NCBI GenBank assembly: GCA_035693105.1
Contig: DASSHC010000441.1
Span: forward strand, 1 to 14,460
Source: DASSHC01 sp035693105
Lineage (GTDB): Bacteria; Chloroflexota; Chloroflexia; Thermomicrobiales; Thermomicrobiaceae
DNA: 14,460 bases
Direction of reading: 5' to 3'
The notes under the pieces were generated by a model, which worked only from the letters and a program-made list of their open reading frames with translations, searched no databases and was not told where the DNA came from. A program made the translations under genes and the position numbers. This document shows positions 10,929-14,460 of this stretch, one piece after another. Within the stretch, counting starts at the first letter, position 1. Each line of letters begins with the position of its first letter.

Positions 10929-12752
10929 TCAGCGCGCGCCGATGGTCGCCGAGAGGTCATCCGGCAACGTCAGCGAGATGACGACCTGGCCGTCCGGCTG
11001 CACCAGGCTGATCTGGCTGTCGTCGCTCTCCTGGTCGCTGGCGATGACCGCCAGCCGGCCGTGCGGCGCCACCACCACGCCGGCCACCGGCTGCCCGGTC
11101 AGCAGGTGGCGCGTGGCCTGCAGCGTCTGGCTGTCGACCTCCCAGACGCCGTCGCCGTAGCCGCCGGAGCCGGTCTTGGCCGGCGAGACGACGTAGAGCG
11201 CCGAGCCGTCGGGGGCGATCGCCACCCCGTGCTCGATCAGCACGCCGGCCGCCGCCGGTGGCGCGACCATGCCGAGCAGCCAGTCGAAGAAGCGGTTCCA
11301 GTTGGAAGGCGACTGCACCTTGGGGTCCGGCCCGAAGGAGACGGTGCGCTGGAGCTGCCCCTGGCCCAGGTCGATCTCGGCCACCTGGCGCGTCACCGTG
11401 TTGACCGCGTAGAAGCGCCGGCCATCGGGAGTGGCGACGCCGTCGACAAAGGACGCCGCACCGCCTGCCAGGGCGCCGAGGTCCACCCGGTGGACGACGC
11501 TGCCGCTGACGGCATCCCAGATGACCAGGGCGGGGTCACTGCTCCCGGTCGGGGTGCAGAGGCTGTAGAAGGTGGTGTCCGAACCCGGCAGCGCGCCGAC
11601 CGGGCCGGGGTAGGGGATGACGCAGGTCGCCAGCGGGTCGTCGCCGGCGCCGGTGCGCCGCACCTGTGAGAGCGTCTCCAGGGTGTCGGCGTCGAGGCGC
11701 GTCAGGCGGTAGCCCGCCGCCTGCGCGCCCTGGATCACCTGCTCGGCGATCAGCAGTTGCCGGCTGTCGTCCGAGACCGCCAGCCGCGCGAACTCGCCGT
11801 CGGCGACGATGCCGCCGGTCAGGAGCCGCGTGCGCAGGACTACGCCGGTGCGCGGGTCGACCAGCGCCACCCAGGAGGTCCAGCCGGCGCCGAGCTGGCG
11901 CGACCAGTAGACATACGCGTGCGCGCCATCGGGCGCCAGCGCCACGGCGGTGGCGATGGCCGGCTGATCGCTGCTGCCGACGTAGACCCCGGCCCGGATC
12001 GCGCCCAGGTCGACGCTGCTGATGCGCTGACCTCGCAGCGCGTCGGCGAACGACACTTGCAGCTCCCAGCTACCGCCGTAGAGCGGATCGGGGTCGGCGT
12101 TGGGTGTCAGATGAACGGCGGTGATCCACCAGGCGCCGCCGGCCTGGCTGACCCCCTCGCCGCTCAGCCGCGCCACGCTGCCGGTCCGCGGATCGAGCCG
12201 GTAGTAGGCCCCCAGGGCATCGCCCCGCAGAAAGACCGGGTCCTGGTCGTTGGCCGGAGTCGTCGGCGGCTTGACCGGATCGACCGTCAGCAGCCGGGAG
12301 AAGCTGGCCTGGCGCAAGGCGTCGCTGGCCACGATATCGAGCCACCAGGAGCCGGTCTCGTTGACCGCGACCAAGACCTCGTAGCTGCCGGGCGCGGGCA
12401 GCTCATGGCCGGTGGTGGTGAGGATGGGGTCGGCCGGCGCGTCGCCGTGAGCGGTGTCGGCTGTGCGCAGCTTCGCGCTGACCGACAGGTGCGGCACCGG
12501 CGCGCCCTGGGTGTCGCGCACGCTGAAGCGGACGGTGGCGACATCGCCGGCCGCGGGCGCCTCGGGGGTGAGGGAGACATCGCCGATGCGCCAGTCGCTG
12601 GTCGGGGAGGGGGTGGCGATCGAATCGGCCAGCGCCGGCGGGGTGAGGACACAGAGGAGCGCCAGCGCCAGCAGCGCGCTCAGCGCGTGCAAGCGGCGCG
12701 CCGGACGAAGCCTGCATGATTCCAGCGGATGCGTGCAGGTCGGCCACGTCAT
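10929..12752 (-). CDS. secreted beta-propeller protein with N-terminal Ig/YtkA-like domain
   Basis: The ATG at 12752 gives 607 residues. The first 42 are a Sec signal peptide: an Arg-containing start, the hydrophobic stretch L-H-A-L-S-A-L-L-A-L-A-L-L, and an A-L-A cleavage site. Residues about 53-145 form a beta-sandwich resembling YtkA/FixH-type domains (W-R-I-G-D-V-S-L-T-P, then V-R-F-S-V-R-D, and P-G-S-Y-E-V-L-V-A-V). The rest is a beta-propeller built of repeats of the type V-A-x-x-P-D-G-x-x-x-Y-V (for example A-P-D-G-A-H-A-Y-V, T-P-D-G-R-R-F-Y-A-V, A-P-D-G-S-A-L-Y-V-V), as in YncE-like proteins. No catalytic residues or membrane anchor are visible after the signal. The likely role is extracytoplasmic binding, perhaps of metal or redox ligands, but this is only suggested by the fold. 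There is no Shine-Dalgarno site. A TACACT hexamer lies 6 nt before the ATG, so the mRNA may be leaderless. Confidence 0.8.
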   Translation of the reverse strand: MTWPTCTHPLESCRLRPARRLHALSALLALALLCVLTPPALADSIATPSPTSDWRIGDVSLTPEAPAAGDVATVRFSVRDTQGAPVPHLSVSAKLRTADTAHGDAPADPILTTTGHELPAPGSYEVLVAVNETGSWWLDIVASDALRQASFSRLLTVDPVKPPTTPANDQDPVFLRGDALGAYYRLDPRTGSVARLSGEGVSQAGGAWWITAVHLTPNADPDPLYGGSWELQVSFADALRGQRISSVDLGAIRAGVYVGSSDQPAIATAVALAPDGAHAYVYWSRQLGAGWTSWVALVDPRTGVVLRTRLLTGGIVADGEFARLAVSDDSRQLLIAEQVIQGAQAAGYRLTRLDADTLETLSQVRRTGAGDDPLATCVIPYPGPVGALPGSDTTFYSLCTPTGSSDPALVIWDAVSGSVVHRVDLGALAGGAASFVDGVATPDGRRFYAVNTVTRQVAEIDLGQGQLQRTVSFGPDPKVQSPSNWNRFFDWLLGMVAPPAAAGVLIEHGVAIAPDGSALYVVSPAKTGSGGYGDGVWEVDSQTLQATRHLLTGQPVAGVVVAPHGRLAVIASDQESDDSQISLVQPDGQVVISLTLPDDLSATIGAR

Positions 12753-12758
12753 AGCGCT

Positions 12759-12764
12759 AGTGTA
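12759..12764 (-). promoter_or_regulatory. possible -10 element of a leaderless transcript
   Basis: TACACT (5 of 6 matches to TATAAT) ends 6 nt before the ATG at 12752, so initiation would fall at or next to the start codon. No good -35 element is seen, and the usual ribosome binding site is missing from the gene. Confidence 0.35.
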
Positions 12765-12856
12765 CCCGCTGACTGGGAGAATGGTAGGGGGTGGGCGCGG
12801 GACGGTACTCCCTCGCGACGACGGCCCTTCGAGGAGGCGTGGCGCCGCGTGAGGCA

Positions 12857-12974
12857 CGGATCCCTCGACTGCGCTCGGGATGACAGGGGTAGGGGATGTG
12901 GCTGACGACAACGGCAAGTCGCCGTCGTACGCCCCCTTTGAGCCCTGTCATCCTGAGCGCAGTCGAAGGATCCG
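12857..12974. repeat. paired inverted repeat element, 32-bp arms
   Basis: The left arm (12857-12888) and the reverse complement of the right arm (12943-12974) differ at 2 of 32 positions. The arms contain GGATCC, TCGACTGCGCTC and GGATGACAGGG words and are separated by 54 bp. They belong to the same family as the elements at 750-870 and 9085-9170. The right arm carries the stop codon and the last residues of the neighbouring glycosyltransferase gene. Confidence 0.75.
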
Positions 12975-14460
12975 TCGTGACCTGGCAGCCAACGTGGTCG
13001 ATGGGCGCTCGCCAGCCCGCCCCCCGCGCCTCCGCCACAGCCAGACGGCGCCCAGGAACCAGGGGAGGTAGAGCGAGAGGCCCATGGTCAGGTCCAGCGG
13101 CACCAGCCCCCAGGGCCCCTCCATCCCCCACCAGTCCATCGGCAGCATCCAGCCCCAGAACACGGTGGCGACGAAGGCGCCGAGCGTGGCCACGGCGGCC
13201 ACGGTCAGCACGTCGCCGCCGACCAGCGCGGCCAGGGCAAGCGGCCAGGTGAAGTACCAGCCCTTGGTCCAGAAGGAGAGCGTCACCAGGTAGAGGATGA
13301 TGGCGGCGAAGGCGCGCTCGGGGAGGCCGTGGACGCGGCGCAGCAGCAAGAGATAGCCGGCGGCGAAGGCGGCGCCGAAGAGCGGCCGCAGCAGCCCCAC
13401 CGGCGCCAGGTGGCTGAGCAGGCTGGCCGGCGACGAGGTCAGCAGGCTTCCCTGCTTCAGCACGCCGTCGAAGGTGTGCGTCCCGGCCCAGAAGGGGTGG
13501 TAGAAGACGACGGCCAGCAGCGCCGAGCCGGCCAACCCGAGCGCCGCCCGCCGCCGAGAGCGCCGTGCCGCCAGCAGGAAGATGGGGAAGAGGACCAGCG
13601 GCACGAACTTGACCAGCACCCCGAGCGTCAGCGCCGGGAAGGCGCCCTCCCAGTAGCCGCCCAGCGCCAGCGCCAGCGCCGCCGCCAGGCAGAGCACCAG
13701 CAGCGCGTCGTTGTGGCCATCGACCGCGAAGGAGACGATCACCAGCGGGTTCCAGAGGTAGGCCAGCAGCGCCTGCGTCGCCCGCTCGGGCGCGATCCGG
13801 CGCACGGTGCGGTAGACCAGCCAGGCGGTCGTGAGGTGCGCCGCGACCATCAGCCCCTTGAGCAGCAGCAGCGCCAGCACGCGATGCGCGCCGGCCAGCG
13901 CCACCGGCACGGCCGAGAGCCAGAGCCAGGCCGGACCGTAGTTGGCCAGCAGATCGCGCCAGACGACCGGCGGGAAGTAGGGGTCGCCGGGGATGGCCGA
14001 GGGCGGCACGGTGTAGGGGTTGGCGTGGTGCGCCACCATCAGCCGCCCGGAGAGGAGGTACTGGAAGACGTCGGCGGCGAAGGCGGGATAGGTGGCCAGC
14101 AGGAGCAGCGGCGCGATTACCCCGACCAGCAGCGTGCCGCGCAACGCCAGCCGGCGCGGGGTGTGGGGGAGGAGCGCCAGCGCGGCGAAATAGCAGGCGT
14201 AGGGAATGAGGACCAGCGCGCCGTAGCGCAGCATCCCGCCCGCGCTCAGGCCGAGAATGACGCCGATGTCGGGGTTCTTGTCGACGAAGACCGGGAAGCG
14301 GAAGAGCCAGAGCGGCGGGAGCCAGAGGAGCGCGTAGCAGCCGAGCGTCAGCGCGGCGGCCAGGGTGAAGGCCGCCGGCGCCCAGGCGGCGCGCGGCCGT
14401 GCCCACGCCCGTGCCCATGCCCACGCCAGCGGGAGCGCGGCGCGGCGCCAGGTCGTTCGC
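12948..14460 (-). CDS. GT-C fold glycosyltransferase, MptB/GT87-like (5' end outside window)
   Basis: The frame is open from the right edge to TGA at 12948, giving 503 visible residues. No usable start codon occurs upstream of Met at 14234, yet the upstream sequence is clearly protein: T-L-A-A-A-L-T-L-G-C-Y-A-L-L-W-L-P-P-L-W-L-F, then V-D-K-N-P-D-I-G-V. So the start lies beyond the window. About a dozen membrane segments are visible. The first external loop has the A-A-D-V-F-Q-Y-L-L-S-G-R and N-P-Y-T-V-P-P motifs, followed by Y-G-P-A-W. This is characteristic of polyprenol-phosphate-mannose-dependent mannosyltransferases (MptA/MptB and GT87 relatives); the Asp of A-D-V is the likely catalytic acid. 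The N-P-L and G-H-N-D motifs also fit. It would add a sugar from a lipid-phosphate donor to an envelope glycan or lipid. The last dozen or so residues (S-R-R-I-L-R-L-R-S-G at the end) come from a dispersed repeat. Confidence 0.85.
   Translation of the reverse strand, partial: RTTWRRAALPLAWAWARAWARPRAAWAPAAFTLAAALTLGCYALLWLPPLWLFRFPVFVDKNPDIGVILGLSAGGMLRYGALVLIPYACYFAALALLPHTPRRLALRGTLLVGVIAPLLLLATYPAFAADVFQYLLSGRLMVAHHANPYTVPPSAIPGDPYFPPVVWRDLLANYGPAWLWLSAVPVALAGAHRVLALLLLKGLMVAAHLTTAWLVYRTVRRIAPERATQALLAYLWNPLVIVSFAVDGHNDALLVLCLAAALALALGGYWEGAFPALTLGVLVKFVPLVLFPIFLLAARRSRRRAALGLAGSALLAVVFYHPFWAGTHTFDGVLKQGSLLTSSPASLLSHLAPVGLLRPLFGAAFAAGYLLLLRRVHGLPERAFAAIILYLVTLSFWTKGWYFTWPLALAALVGGDVLTVAAVATLGAFVATVFWGWMLPMDWWGMEGPWGLVPLDLTMGLSLYLPWFLGAVWLWRRRGGRAGERPSTTLAARSRRILRLRSG

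Noticed and set aside
11482..11494. TCCACCCGGTGGA resembling the candidate operator
   Set aside because: Inside the propeller coding region with three-base spacing; likely chance in GC-rich coding DNA, and a caution for the operator hypothesis.
12757..14424. Second minus-strand frame of 555 codons across the GT-C gene
   Set aside because: Wrong frame of the same strand, extremely Gly/Ala/Arg-rich, no membrane segments; the frame ending at 12948 is clearly the real one.

Overview
The window is about 14.5 kb of very GC-rich bacterial DNA (by eye well over 60% G+C). It has compact genes, GTG and TTG starts, long spurious antisense reading frames caused by GC skew at codon positions, and many short inverted repeats between genes. 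Together with the protein flavours (GT-C mannosyltransferase-like enzyme, Wzm/Wzt pair, Thr/Pro-rich linker on a serine hydrolase, orphan receivers) this best suggests a Chloroflexota chromosome, perhaps Thermomicrobia/Sphaerobacter-like. That is an inference; no rRNA, tRNA or other taxonomic marker is present.

Layout, left to right: (i) 1-396 (-), N-terminal part of an alpha/beta-hydrolase with an FrsA/DUF1100-like helical region, running off the left edge. (ii) 397-1081, noncoding, with two families of dispersed inverted repeats. (iii) 1082-2566 (-), a small acidic hydrophilic protein and a membrane-anchored class A beta-lactamase-fold serine hydrolase. (iv) 2752-4784 (+), a translationally coupled polysaccharide ABC exporter (Wzm permease, Wzt ATPase with extra C-terminal domain), followed by a strong intrinsic terminator. 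(v) 4919-5290 (+), a receiver-only response regulator, convergent with 5299-6780 (-), nicotinamidase PncA and a PAP2-family membrane phosphatase/transferase. (vi) 7143-8153 (+), a tyrosine recombinase with its own good promoter, convergent with 8230-8631 (-), a second receiver-only regulator. The second receiver has a consensus-like promoter 255 nt upstream and a leader rich in hairpins. (vii) About 8.9-9.7 kb, a noncoding stretch holding three repeat elements. (viii) 9724-10680 (-), a uroporphyrinogen-decarboxylase-superfamily protein. (ix) 10929-12752 (-), a secreted beta-propeller protein. (x) 12948-14460 (-), a multi-spanning GT-C glycosyltransferase entering from the right edge; its last residues and stop codon are supplied by a repeat element.

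Most genes are single units with their own control regions, so this looks like ordinary chromosome and not a phage, island or defence locus. Envelope functions dominate: polysaccharide export, GT-C glycosyltransferase, PAP2 enzyme, secreted propeller and penicillin-binding-like hydrolase. No CRISPR array, toxin-antitoxin pair, tRNA or complete transposon was recognised. The most interesting signals are noncoding: the structured leader before the second receiver gene, a recurring TCCAC-N4-GTGGA palindrome upstream of three minus-strand genes, and paired inverted repeats, one of which has remodelled a gene end.
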